A stretch of 64,000 nt of DNA from an uncultured Elusimicrobia bacterium. GTDB taxonomy: Bacteria > Elusimicrobiota > Elusimicrobia > Elusimicrobiales > UBA9959. The notes under the pieces are model-generated. The model did no database searches and was not told the origin of the DNA. It worked only from the letters and a program-made list of their open reading frames with translations. Positions 52,787 through 60,757 of this stretch are shown here, one piece after another. The translations under genes were made by a program, and so were the position numbers. Where the stretch lies: NCBI GenBank assembly GCA_903917735.1, contig CAIXBR010000046.1:1-64000 (forward strand), read 5' to 3'. Each line of letters opens with the position of its first letter. Positions within the stretch are counted from its first letter, which is position 1.

Positions 52787-54258
52787 ACAGAACCGCCGCC
52801 CTGCTCCTCGCGTTCCTTCTTTCGGCCCCTGCTTTCTCCCAACAGCCGGCCGCCCCGGCGGCCGCCAGGCCGGCGGTTCCCGCCGCCGCTAAAAGCGCGC
52901 CCTCCGCCGGCAGGCTGGAGCTTTACCTGGAGGCCATGGACGGCCAGGGCTGGCAGTGGTTCTTCCTGGCCGACACGGTGCGGCGCAATCTGCCCTCCTC
53001 CGAACTGAAAGTGTACCCCCTGGTCTCCCGGAACGCGGACGGCTCTTTCGCCGCCCGGCGCGGAGATCCGGAGCTGGCGGAATCCATGCGGATGGCCGTT
53101 CTCTCCAAAGATTACCCCTCCAAGCTGATCAGTTATCTCAACGGCAGGTCCCTGAGCCCCTCGGCGGACGGCTGGCGCGACGCCGCACTGTTCGCCGGCA
53201 TCAATCCAGACGAACTGGATAAACGCCTTGCTTCAGAAGGCGCCGCCGCGCTCGGTGACGTTTATAAAAAGACCTCCGCCGCCGGCCGAACCGAGGCTGT
53301 ACTTCTCCTTGACGGCAAACCCTATACCGGCTCCCAGCGCCTGCTGCCGCTTTACGACGCGGTCAACGCCGCGCTGCCCGCCGCCAAACGCGTGGCGCCG
53401 CCCGCCGGCTACAAGCCCGTGCCCAAGCCCCCTCCGCCCGGCTTCTGGGTGGTGGTCAGTTCCGGCATAACCAAGAACGACGCCCTTGTCGGGGTCTTCG
53501 ACAGGTTCTTCGAGGGCATAAAGCCCGTGGTGCTGGATTACGGCTCCCCCGAGCGGGCCGCCAAGTTCCCGGAACTGCAGTTCCTGCCGTCTTATATCCT
53601 GCCCGCTACCGCGGACGTGAAGGTCCGCCTGGAGAACGAGATAAAGGCCGGCCTCTTCGTAGAAAAGGGCGGCTATCTTGTGTACGAGGACCGCCAGCAC
53701 AAGGGGTACTATGCCTCCCGGCCGGAGAAGAAGAACAAGCTGGAAGTTTTTGTGATGAGCATGTGCCCGTTCGGTGTGATGGCCGAGGCCTCACTGCTGG
53801 ACGCGCAGAAGAACAAGCTGTTCCCCGACGGCGTCACTCTGGAAGTGCATTATATAGGCGACGCCAAGAAGAACGAGAAAGGCGGCTGGGACTTCAACAG
53901 CTTGCATGGCCCGGCCGAGGCGGAAGAGGATGCCAGGCAGATCTCCATTTCCAAAAATTTCCCGGACAAATTCACGGCCTATCTGGCGGAGCGCAATAAG
54001 GAAATAACCTCTCCCGACTGGAAGAAGGCCGCCGCGGCCGCCGGTATCGACGCCGCCGCCGTGGAGGCCAGTTCCGAAACGGCCAAGGCGCTGCTGGCGG
54101 AGGATTTCGCCGCCACCACGGCCCTCGGCATAGGCACCTCGCCCTCTTTCGTGGTCGGCGGTCGGGAGTTCATGGTGGGGCTGAACGAACTTGTAAAAAT
54201 GCCCGGCTTCGAGGGTGTCCCGCCTCCGGGGCAGCCGGCCGCCGGCTGCAATAAATAA
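52783..54258 (+). CDS. Exported thioredoxin-fold protein with CPFG motif
   Basis: A 491-residue protein with a signal peptide (AALLLAFLLSAPAFSQ) and an Ala/Pro linker. The middle (~50-300) has repeated alpha/beta segments where thioredoxin-like sheets are plausible (RLELYLEAMDGQGWQWFF; PPGFWVVVSSG) without cysteines. The C-terminal third is a DsbA/GILT-like domain, with FVMSMCPFGVMAEASL near residues 324-340 and the cis-Pro loop GIGTSPSFVVGG near 448-459. The first motif has one Cys (CPFG) instead of CxxC, so disulfide exchange, if any, would be monothiol. It could handle cysteine-bearing pilus proteins; that is inferred from position. Confidence 0.65.
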   Translation: MNRTAALLLAFLLSAPAFSQQPAAPAAARPAVPAAAKSAPSAGRLELYLEAMDGQGWQWFFLADTVRRNLPSSELKVYPLVSRNADGSFAARRGDPELAESMRMAVLSKDYPSKLISYLNGRSLSPSADGWRDAALFAGINPDELDKRLASEGAAALGDVYKKTSAAGRTEAVLLLDGKPYTGSQRLLPLYDAVNAALPAAKRVAPPAGYKPVPKPPPPGFWVVVSSGITKNDALVGVFDRFFEGIKPVVLDYGSPERAAKFPELQFLPSYILPATADVKVRLENEIKAGLFVEKGGYLVYEDRQHKGYYASRPEKKNKLEVFVMSMCPFGVMAEASLLDAQKNKLFPDGVTLEVHYIGDAKKNEKGGWDFNSLHGPAEAEEDARQISISKNFPDKFTAYLAERNKEITSPDWKKAAAAAGIDAAAVEASSETAKALLAEDFAATTALGIGTSPSFVVGGREFMVGLNELVKMPGFEGVPPPGQPAAGCNK

Positions 54259-54341
54259 GGGCGCAACAATTCCGTAACAGGCTTTTGGGATAATATATCT
54301 GTCGGAGATCATGCCGCAGGCTTTAGCCATAAGCCTGCGGC
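54251..54341 (+). promoter_or_regulatory. Phased half-site promoter 4 (before the histidine kinase) and leader hairpin
   Basis: AATA (54254), CAACA (AACA at 54265) and GTAACA (AACA at 54276) are phased at 11 bp. Nine nt later comes GATAAT (54289-54294). The first half-site overlaps the upstream stop codon. The leader then holds a perfect 11-bp hairpin (54313-54323 with 54331-54341), 71 nt before the ATG. Confidence 0.62.
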
Positions 54342-54411
54342 GGAGCAGTTTGAGACTTGCGGCCTGTGGCGCGGCCGCGCGGTGGCATGGGGCAGTTGCT
54401 GTACCGATTTT

Positions 54412-56307
54412 ATGACCGAAGCTCCCAAAAAAAGAGGAAGGCTTTTTTATAAATTGCTCCTCATTTTTCTCATAGTTTCGCTGGTGCCGCTGGGAATAGT
54501 AGGATATTACCTGGTAAACCTTAGCCAGATAACGCTGAACAAGGCTATCTCGCGCGATCAGGAAGCGCTGGCCGTAGGCTTCGCCGACACCGTTTCAAGC
54601 TACATTATAAATTTCCGCAACGTTCTTTTCGACGCTGCCCATCTGGAAGATTTCGCCTCTATGAACGTGGTGAAGCAGCAGGGGCTGGTTAACCACATCA
54701 TGCAGCTGCACCCGGCGTTCTTGGAGATATCCGTTATAGACGCTTCGGGGGTTGAGACAGTGCGCCTGGGGCGCTTCGTGCACGACAACAAGATGCGCGA
54801 TTTCTCGAACGACGACCTTTTTAAGAAGGTGATCAGGGCGGGGGAGATAGTCGGCGGGCTGGAGAAGTACATGGGCTCCTACCCGGCTATAACCATGGGT
54901 GTACAGATAATAAACCCGGCCACCAACCAGGCCGTGGGCGCGGTGCTCGCCAAGATGAGCCTGACGGCGCTTTCAAGCCTGCTTAAGACCGGCTTCCCCG
55001 AGGCGACCCATACTCAGGCCGCCGTGATAGATTCCAGCGGGTTCCTGATAGCCCATTCCAACTCCAAAGAGATCTACAAAGCCGACGCCAAGCTCCCCGA
55101 CGACGTGCTGCGCATCCTGTTGCAGAACGACGCCAAGACCGGCGGCGGCGAGATCATCCTCGAGTCCACCGGCGAGCGGGTGCTGGGCGCCTTCGCCGAG
55201 GTCACGGAGCTGGGCTGGGTAGTTTACATACAGCGCTCCGTCTCGGTGGCCTACCAGGCCTCCGACGACATGCTCAAGCGCACCTGGCGCATGATGCTGA
55301 TAGTCACCGTTTTCGTGCTGTTCCTGGGCTACGCCGTTTCGCTGGTCATCACGCAGCCCATCCAGGCCCTGCGCGAGGCCGCCATAAAGCTGGGCGAGGG
55401 GGACTTCGACTACCTGCCCGACCTCAGCATGCCCAACGATGAAATAGGGGAGCTCGCGCATACGTTCATGCAGATGAGCGAGAGCCTGAAGGTAAAGACG
55501 GCGGAAATAATGTCGGCGAAGACCGAACTCGAACGGCTTAACCGCAGCCTTGAGAACCGCGTAGAGGCCCGCACGAGGGAACTTAAATCCGCGCAGGATG
55601 AGCTGATCAAGAAAGAGCGTCTGGCCGCCATCGGGCAGATGGCCTCCGTAGTAGGCCACGAGATCCGCAACCCGCTGGCCGTGATCAACAACTCCATTTA
55701 TTTCATCAAGACCAAGAACAACCTGATGCCCAACCCGGAGCCCAAGGTGATCAAGCACATCGCCATCATCGAGTCCGAGATCCGGCAGGCGAACGGCATC
55801 ATCGACGAGATATTGGGCTTCGCCCGCACGCGCGAACTGAATCCGAAGCTGGTGCGCCTGAACTCCTACCTGGAGGACCTGACCATGTCCTACCCGGTGC
55901 CGCCGCAGATAGAGATGATAAAGACTTTCTCTCCGGACAACCCGACGGTGAACATCGACGCGGACGAAATGACGCAGGCGCTCAGGAACTTGATAAAGAA
56001 CGGCATAGAGGTTATGCCTGAGGGCGGCAAGATCTACGTCAGGAGCGAGCTGGTGGACGCCGGCACCGTACGCATAGACGTGGAGGATACGGGCTGCGGC
56101 ATGCCTAAGGAAACCGCTGAAAAGATCTTCGCGCCGTTCTTTACCACCAAGGCCCGCGGCACCGGCCTGGGTCTGGCCGTGGTGAAGAAGGTGGCTGACC
56201 GCCACAAGGGCAAAGTGGAAGTGACCAGCGTGGTGGGCAAAGGCACCTGCTTCAAGTTCTTCATCCCGGTGGTGCAGAACCCGCCGCCGCCCGCGCCGCA
56301 AGGATAA
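54412..56307 (+). CDS. Membrane sensor histidine kinase (Cache-HAMP-HisKA)
   Basis: A 631-residue kinase. TM1 (LLLIFLIVSLVPLGIVGYYL) and TM2 (MLIVTVFVLFLGYAVSLVIT, near residue 300) flank a ~250-residue periplasmic double-Cache-type sensor (FLEISVIDASGVETVRLG, AAVIDSSGFLIAHSNSKE). HAMP, coiled coil and HisKA follow, with the acceptor His in VVGHEIRNPLAVINNS. The ATPase domain has NLIKNGIEVMP, EDTGCGMP and GTGLGLAVVKKV. The ATG at 54412 puts a basic leader before TM1. A receiver-kinase hybrid and a NarL-type regulator follow as likely partners. Confidence 0.9.
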   Translation: MTEAPKKRGRLFYKLLLIFLIVSLVPLGIVGYYLVNLSQITLNKAISRDQEALAVGFADTVSSYIINFRNVLFDAAHLEDFASMNVVKQQGLVNHIMQLHPAFLEISVIDASGVETVRLGRFVHDNKMRDFSNDDLFKKVIRAGEIVGGLEKYMGSYPAITMGVQIINPATNQAVGAVLAKMSLTALSSLLKTGFPEATHTQAAVIDSSGFLIAHSNSKEIYKADAKLPDDVLRILLQNDAKTGGGEIILESTGERVLGAFAEVTELGWVVYIQRSVSVAYQASDDMLKRTWRMMLIVTVFVLFLGYAVSLVITQPIQALREAAIKLGEGDFDYLPDLSMPNDEIGELAHTFMQMSESLKVKTAEIMSAKTELERLNRSLENRVEARTRELKSAQDELIKKERLAAIGQMASVVGHEIRNPLAVINNSIYFIKTKNNLMPNPEPKVIKHIAIIESEIRQANGIIDEILGFARTRELNPKLVRLNSYLEDLTMSYPVPPQIEMIKTFSPDNPTVNIDADEMTQALRNLIKNGIEVMPEGGKIYVRSELVDAGTVRIDVEDTGCGMPKETAEKIFAPFFTTKARGTGLGLAVVKKVADRHKGKVEVTSVVGKGTCFKFFIPVVQNPPPPAPQG

Positions 56308-56311
56308 TAAG

Positions 56312-56386
56312 TTCACCGCAGAGAGCGCAGAACGAGGAGAAATAAATGTTCTTCATCTGCGGCCTCTGTGCCTCCGCGGTGAATTC
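56312..56386. repeat. TTCACCGCAGAG-type palindromic repeat, copy 3
   Basis: TTCACCGCAGAGAGCGCAGA (56312) is mirrored by GGCCTCTGTGCCTCCGCGGTGAA ending at 56383. Only 4 nt separate it from the stop of the kinase gene. It is the shortest of the three copies. Confidence 0.72.
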
Positions 56387-56423
56387 AGTAAAATCCGCTC
56401 AAACCGACCCCATTATATTTTGC

Positions 56424-56452
56424 TTGTAGCTGGGCCATAAATTAAGTATAAA
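56424..56452 (+). promoter_or_regulatory. Sigma-70 promoter of the receiver-kinase/NarL operon
   Basis: TTGTAG (56424-56429), a 17-nt spacer and TATAAA (56447-56452) lie 41 nt before the ATG at 56493. Confidence 0.5.
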
Positions 56453-56492
56453 TATAAAGAGAGTCCGGCCCGTGCCGGAACGCCTTAACCCC

Positions 56493-57662
56493 ATGGAAAG
56501 CAAAATTTTAATAGTTGACGACGACGCGCATCTGCGCGAAACCCTGCGCGACCTCCTGGAGATGGAGGGCTACAAAGTGTTCGAGGCCGGCAGCGGCGCC
56601 GAGGCCATGAAGATGGTCGTCTCCGATTTCTTCCACATCATCCTGATGGACTTCAACCTCACCGACAAGACCGGCATAGAGGTGATCAAGGATATCCGCA
56701 AGCTCAATACCGACAGCCAGATCCTGATGATGACCGCCCACGCGTCGCTCGACACGGCGGTGAAGGCCATACAGGAGTCCGTCTACGATTTCCTGATAAA
56801 ACCCGTAGATTTCAACTACCTCCGCCGCGCCATCAAGAAGGCCGAGGAGAAGCTGTACCTCGAGCAGGAGAACAAGCGCCTGATCGACATGCTGAAGCAC
56901 AACAACGAGGAGCTGGACCGTCTGAACGGCATGAAGTCCAAGTTCATGTCGATGGCCTCGCACGACCTGTCCAATTCCCTGATGACGCTGCAGATCAGCT
57001 TCGAGATGCTGGCCGCCACCATCAGCCCCAACGCTGACCAGAAGAAGAAGATGGATTTCATCAACACCAGCATCTCCCAGATCTCCCGCCTGATAGGCGA
57101 CCTGGTGGACTGGGCCTCCATAGAGCAGGGCAAGTTCCGCCTCGAGAAGAACTACTTCGAGATGGACAAGATGGTGGAGGAGCTGATAGCGGGCCCCAAG
57201 GCCCGCGCCCAGCAGAAGAACATAGATATCGCCGCCGAGGTCTCTCCCGGCCTGAAGATGGTCTGCGCCGACAAGCGCCGCATCGGGCAGGTGCTGATGA
57301 ACCTGCTGGAGAACGGCATCCGTCACACCCAGCGCGGCGGCAGGATAGTGGTGCACGTGGGTCCGCTGGAAGACTCGGTCTGCGTGTCGGTAAAGGACAC
57401 CGGCGAGGGCATAGACCCCGAGGTTCTTCCCAAGCTTTTCCAGAGCTTTTACCAGCCAGCCGGCGGCAAGGCGCCGCACGGCAGGCTCGGCCTGGGTCTG
57501 TCCATCTCCAAAGAGATAGTGCAGAGCCACGAGGGGAAGATCATAGTGGAGAGCGAGGGCGTGGGCAAAGGCTCCACCTTCAAGTTCACCATCCCCTTCG
57601 CCAAGGAACCGCCTCCGGCTGAAACGCCCAAGGACGGCAAGCAGAACGACGGGTATCGCTAA
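56493..57662 (+). CDS. Receiver-histidine kinase hybrid
   Basis: A 389-residue soluble protein. An N-terminal receiver has IVDDD, the phospho-Asp in IILMDFNLTD and Lys in LIKPVDF. A coiled coil leads to HisKA, with the acceptor His in SMASHDLSNSLMTLQ, and an ATPase domain (NLLENGIRHTQ, KDTGEGI, GRLGLGLSIS). This order (receiver first) fits a kinase whose activity is set by phosphorylation from another kinase, perhaps the Cache kinase encoded before it. The NarL-type regulator gene follows after 24 nt. Confidence 0.9.
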   Translation: MESKILIVDDDAHLRETLRDLLEMEGYKVFEAGSGAEAMKMVVSDFFHIILMDFNLTDKTGIEVIKDIRKLNTDSQILMMTAHASLDTAVKAIQESVYDFLIKPVDFNYLRRAIKKAEEKLYLEQENKRLIDMLKHNNEELDRLNGMKSKFMSMASHDLSNSLMTLQISFEMLAATISPNADQKKKMDFINTSISQISRLIGDLVDWASIEQGKFRLEKNYFEMDKMVEELIAGPKARAQQKNIDIAAEVSPGLKMVCADKRRIGQVLMNLLENGIRHTQRGGRIVVHVGPLEDSVCVSVKDTGEGIDPEVLPKLFQSFYQPAGGKAPHGRLGLGLSISKEIVQSHEGKIIVESEGVGKGSTFKFTIPFAKEPPPAETPKDGKQNDGYR

Positions 57663-57686
57663 TTACAGAGTACAAGGAGCTGACTT

Positions 57687-58361
57687 ATGGCCGTTGCCAA
57701 AAAAAACGTTACCGTGCTGATAGCGGACGACCAGACCCTCTTTAGGGAAGGCATCAAGGACCTCCTCGAGGATGAGAAGGGTATAACCGTGGTGGGCGAG
57801 GCCTCCAACGGCCCCGAAGTGGTAGCCATGGCCAAGAAGCTCAAGCCTGACGTCATCCTGATGGACATAAAGCTGCCGCAGATGGACGGCGTGTCCGCCA
57901 CACGCGTCATCCGCAAGGAATGCCCCAACACCAACGTGCTGATCCTTTCCAGCTACGAGGACGAAGCCCATGTGACCGAGGCCATACAGGCCGGCGCCAA
58001 CGGCTACCTGTCCAAGATGCTGCCCGCCTCCGAACTGGTGCACGCGCTCAAGACCTTCACCACCGACGGCGTGATGATACCCCAGCCCATCATGGGCAAG
58101 CTGATACAGGGCCTGCGCCAGATGGGCAGCCCCGGCTACGACAGCTCCCCGGACTCCCTGACCGCCACCGAGATAAAGGTTATGGCGCTGCTCGGCAAGG
58201 GCAAGAGCAACAAGGAAATAGCCGCCGAGCTGGGCTGCAGCGTGAAAACGATCAAAAACCACCTCAACAGCATCTTCCAGAAGCTGGGTGTGAACAACCG
58301 CACCGAAGCCGTAGTGAGGGCCATAGAGAAGGGCCTTATCTCCCCGGAAGACGGCCGCTAA
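57687..58361 (+). CDS. NarL/FixJ-family response regulator
   Basis: A 224-residue regulator: receiver (IADDQTLFREG, phospho-Asp in VILMDIKLPQMDG, Lys in YLSKML) and a LuxR-type helix-turn-helix (LTATEIKVMALLGKGKSNKE, then AAELGCSVKTIKNHL). CAAGGAG precedes the ATG. It is the probable output of the receiver-kinase gene just upstream, and a terminator follows. Its DNA target cannot be read here. Confidence 0.93.
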   Translation: MAVAKKNVTVLIADDQTLFREGIKDLLEDEKGITVVGEASNGPEVVAMAKKLKPDVILMDIKLPQMDGVSATRVIRKECPNTNVLILSSYEDEAHVTEAIQAGANGYLSKMLPASELVHALKTFTTDGVMIPQPIMGKLIQGLRQMGSPGYDSSPDSLTATEIKVMALLGKGKSNKEIAAELGCSVKTIKNHLNSIFQKLGVNNRTEAVVRAIEKGLISPEDGR

Positions 58362-58380
58362 GAACCGTCTTCCCATAAAG

Positions 58381-58411
58381 CGGCCGGTCCTGCAAAGGCC
58401 GGCCGTTTTGT
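58381..58411 (+). terminator. Intrinsic terminator of the kinase/NarL operon
   Basis: CGGCCGG (58381-58387) pairs with CCGGCCG (58399-58405), then TTTTGTT. Confidence 0.8.
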
Positions 58412-58429
58412 TATGGTATGCGCTTTTAG

Positions 58430-58461
58430 GTAACAATAAAGTAACATTAGCATGGTAGACT
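58430..58461 (+). promoter_or_regulatory. Phased half-site promoter 5 (before the second pilin operon)
   Basis: GGTAACA (AACA at 58432) and AGTAACA (AACA at 58443) are phased at 11 bp, and nine nt later comes TAGACT (58456-58461). The -10 is identical to that of promoter 3. It serves the pilin, TadG-like and TadE-like genes. Confidence 0.65.
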
Positions 58462-58500
58462 TGAATTATGCCGTTTTCGGTGGTATAACATAAGGGAAAA

Positions 58501-58634
58501 AAAGGCTAAAGGATGAAGGCTAAAGGCTTAAGGGCCGGAATATCGTTGTCCGATCTTTTGCTGGATATTAAACTCCGGGCTTATGCTTGCGGCTTACATC
58601 CTTTATCTTTAGTCCTTCAGCCCTCATTCTTCAG
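58501..58634. repeat. AAAGGCTAAAGGATGAAGGC palindromic repeat
   Basis: AAGGCTAAAGGATGAAGGCT at 58502 is mirrored by CATCCTTTATCTTTAGTCCT and TTCAGCCCTCATTCTTCAG up to 58634. The repeat contains the ATG at 58513 and the whole coding stretch before the pilin signal. Confidence 0.7.
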
Positions 58635-58788
58635 GCGCCGCCGCGGGCAGACCACAGTTGAATACCTGCTGATGCTGGCCGTGGTGGCGGGTATGGCGGC
58701 CATGATGGCCGTTATGTTCCACAAGCGCATCATGGGCGGCATCTTCACCATGATAGGGCTGATAATAGGCGCGGGGACGCCGAAATAG
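58513..58788 (+). CDS. Second Flp-type pilin, with repeat-encoded leader
   Basis: A 91-residue frame whose C-terminal half is a Flp pilin: RRRRGQTTVEYLLMLAVVAG, a hydrophobic helix, and IGLIIGAGTPK. The signal core matches the pilin at 41111 nearly exactly. Residues 1-40 are coded by a palindromic intergenic repeat and would make an unusually long leader. The true start may be an unusual codon nearer the Arg run, but no ATG or GTG with a Shine-Dalgarno is visible there. The upstream promoter belongs to the half-site set. Confidence 0.72.
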   Translation: MKAKGLRAGISLSDLLLDIKLRAYACGLHPLSLVLQPSFFRRRRGQTTVEYLLMLAVVAGMAAMMAVMFHKRIMGGIFTMIGLIIGAGTPK

Positions 58789-58814
58789 GCGGCGCGGGGA
58801 AAAGCCGGATTCCT

Positions 58815-59969
58815 ATGAAGAGGATGACAGAAAAAAAATTTGGAGGAAGATGGCAGCCGGCCGCGCGGGCCGGGCAGATCCTTATTCCCTCGCTGCTGAT
58901 AATCCCGTCGCTGCTGCTGTTCGTCTACCTGCTGTTCGAGACCACCAAGATCTCCCGCGAGAAGATCCGCCAGCAGTTCGCCGTGGACTCCGCTGCTTTC
59001 ATACAGATGGGCGACTACACCAACCTGCTCAACCGCACGGCCTACGTGGACGGCGCCTTCCCGTACCGCATCTTCAAAGAGGCCTACGAGTGCCCGCCCG
59101 AAACCCCGATGCAGCTGACGGACCAGAGCGGCCAGATATGCCCTTACGACATGCTTTACGCCGCCGGCGCCATCCCGAAGTACAAGAACGACGTGAAAGG
59201 GGCGCAGCCGGCCGCGCTGGACGACCAGAAAAAATGGGAAATAGCGTTCGACCCTACGGCCCGGCCGGAATTCCTCACGAACCCGACCTCCAAAGTAGAC
59301 AAGCCGCAGTTCGACCTTATCACGCAGGACCAGGGCGTGAAGATCATGCTGGAGTGGGGCACGGCCATAGGCTATTACAAGTTCTACGCACAGGTCTACA
59401 GCCTGCTGGGCTCGGTGGAAGAGTCGCAGTGGACCGTCTTCGACCGCCTTACCGAAAGCTTCAATTTCTTCCGCAAATCCTACTATCTCAACGCCAATAC
59501 TCCGGACTGCGTGAACAATCCCCAGACTTGCGGCAACGACGGGCTGTACAGCTCCGGCGGCTTTTACGCCAACAAGCTGGTGAAAGGGCACAACTTTTTC
59601 GAGCACTATGTCCAGAAGATCCTGTTCTACGCCAAGGTGTTCACCGGCGGCAGCCTGCCCCCGTACTACCTGGGCAAAACCAACCCGCCCATGGACATGA
59701 CCAGCATGTCCCCCGACGGCCTTTTCCAGCTGGCCACGGTCACGGATTCCGCGCTTAAGAAGCTGGGCGACGGCCTGGACGTGTACCAGGGCTGGGACGC
59801 CCCCTCCAACTATTTCAACGTGGATTTTAGCGTTATAGCCAAATGCAAGGAGACCGGCCGCCCGTGCGTGCACGCGCGGATAACTACGCAGTGCCCGGCG
59901 CTGCAGAACGGCAATAACTGCGTGTGGCCGGACCCTACGCCCAAGTACCAGACGAGGCTGTACCCGTGA
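58815..59969 (+). CDS. TadG-like protein
   Basis: A 384-residue protein with a basic ~20-residue leader, the motif AGQILIPSLLIIPSLLLFVY and then KIRQQFAVDSAAFIQMGDY, the pattern of TadG-type N-termini where the hydrophobic helix is followed by a DSAA segment. The rest is a large periplasmic domain with several Cys (CPPETP, CVNNPQTC, CPALQNGNNC), likely disulfide-bonded. It overlaps the next gene by 4 nt (GTGA). Confidence 0.68.
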   Translation: MKRMTEKKFGGRWQPAARAGQILIPSLLIIPSLLLFVYLLFETTKISREKIRQQFAVDSAAFIQMGDYTNLLNRTAYVDGAFPYRIFKEAYECPPETPMQLTDQSGQICPYDMLYAAGAIPKYKNDVKGAQPAALDDQKKWEIAFDPTARPEFLTNPTSKVDKPQFDLITQDQGVKIMLEWGTAIGYYKFYAQVYSLLGSVEESQWTVFDRLTESFNFFRKSYYLNANTPDCVNNPQTCGNDGLYSSGGFYANKLVKGHNFFEHYVQKILFYAKVFTGGSLPPYYLGKTNPPMDMTSMSPDGLFQLATVTDSALKKLGDGLDVYQGWDAPSNYFNVDFSVIAKCKETGRPCVHARITTQCPALQNGNNCVWPDPTPKYQTRLYP

Positions 59970-60559
59970 ACCCTATGAGGACCGTAATAAAGACCATATC
60001 GGGGCGCCTGGGGCGCGCGGCCTCTTGCCTGAGGGCCGGCAGGCCAGGCCAGGCCATGACCGAGGTGGTGCTGCTTTTCCCGCTGTTCCTGGTCATTGTC
60101 TTCATAACCGCCAAGATCTTCGCGCTGCTGGTGCTGGTGCAGAAGCTGGAGATAGCCTCGTATTACGCCGCCCGCAGGTGGCAACTGGAGTCGCACCTGA
60201 ACGCCGACTACGCCGGCTGGGACGACGGCACCCTGAAGAAGGACATAGAGAAGGCGGTGAGCGGCTACATAGGCTTCGATAGCCCGGCCGTTACCAAGTT
60301 CCTTAATCTGAAAGACATCAAAATGGACGTGGTCAGGACCCAGGTGTGGAACGTTATAACCATTACCGTCACCACCAACCCGGCGGGCGTTAAAATGCTC
60401 TGCAAGTACCCCAAACAGGCCGTCTGTACCGCCCCCTACGGCCAGGCCTGCATGGACGGGCACGACTATATCTGCAAGGGCGGCAAGCAGCTGGAAGTGA
60501 TAAAATACGTGCCCAACCGCGACCGCCCCATACAGTTCGTGCTGCCGGGGCTCAAGTAA
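59966..60559 (+). CDS. TadE-like pseudopilin
   Basis: A 197-residue protein with the class III-like signal RPGQAMTEVVLLFPLFLVIV, one membrane helix and EIASYYAARRWQLES, typical of TadE. The C-terminal part has four Cys (KMLCKYPKQAVC, GQACMDGHDYIC). I chose GTG at 59966, overlapping the upstream stop, because GAGG at 59954 is 8 nt before it; ATG at 59975 is the alternative. The palindromic element copy 4 begins 8 nt after the stop. Confidence 0.78.
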   Translation: MNPMRTVIKTISGRLGRAASCLRAGRPGQAMTEVVLLFPLFLVIVFITAKIFALLVLVQKLEIASYYAARRWQLESHLNADYAGWDDGTLKKDIEKAVSGYIGFDSPAVTKFLNLKDIKMDVVRTQVWNVITITVTTNPAGVKMLCKYPKQAVCTAPYGQACMDGHDYICKGGKQLEVIKYVPNRDRPIQFVLPGLK

Positions 60560-60566
60560 TGGCGAA

Positions 60567-60733
60567 GGCCGCGCCACATGGACCGGAACGCAAACACATG
60601 GGTTCGCCGCGTCACCGTGGCCGGAACGCAAAACGCGCTCGGCCACACCGTGGCCTCGCTCATCTCTCGGGCTCGGCGCTATGCAAGCCTCGCCCTCAAG
60701 AAGGTTTTGCTAACCCGGCCCCGGCGCCGCGGC
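60567..60733. repeat. Palindromic element, copy 4 (degenerate arms)
   Basis: The core 60635-60722 matches copy 2 closely, including hairpin 60641-60655 (GGCCAC, ACC, GTGGCC) and the GGCGCTATGCAAGCC block. Outer arms are worn: GGCCGCG at 60567 can pair with CGCGGC at 60728-60733. CGGAACGCAAA is duplicated at 60583 and 60622. It lies between a TadE-like gene and the FtsH-type gene. Confidence 0.75.
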
Positions 60734-60757
60734 TCCAGACAATATAATGAGGAAAAC

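Noticed and set aside
36579-60559. Prepilin peptidase (TadV/CpaA) in the Tad island
   Set aside because: Looked for a small A24-type membrane protease among the frames; none is present, so it must lie outside the window.
60578-60757. In-frame extension of the FtsH-type gene
   Set aside because: The 60 codons run through palindromic element copy 4 and encode no FtsH-like sequence; TGAGGA precedes the ATG at 60758.
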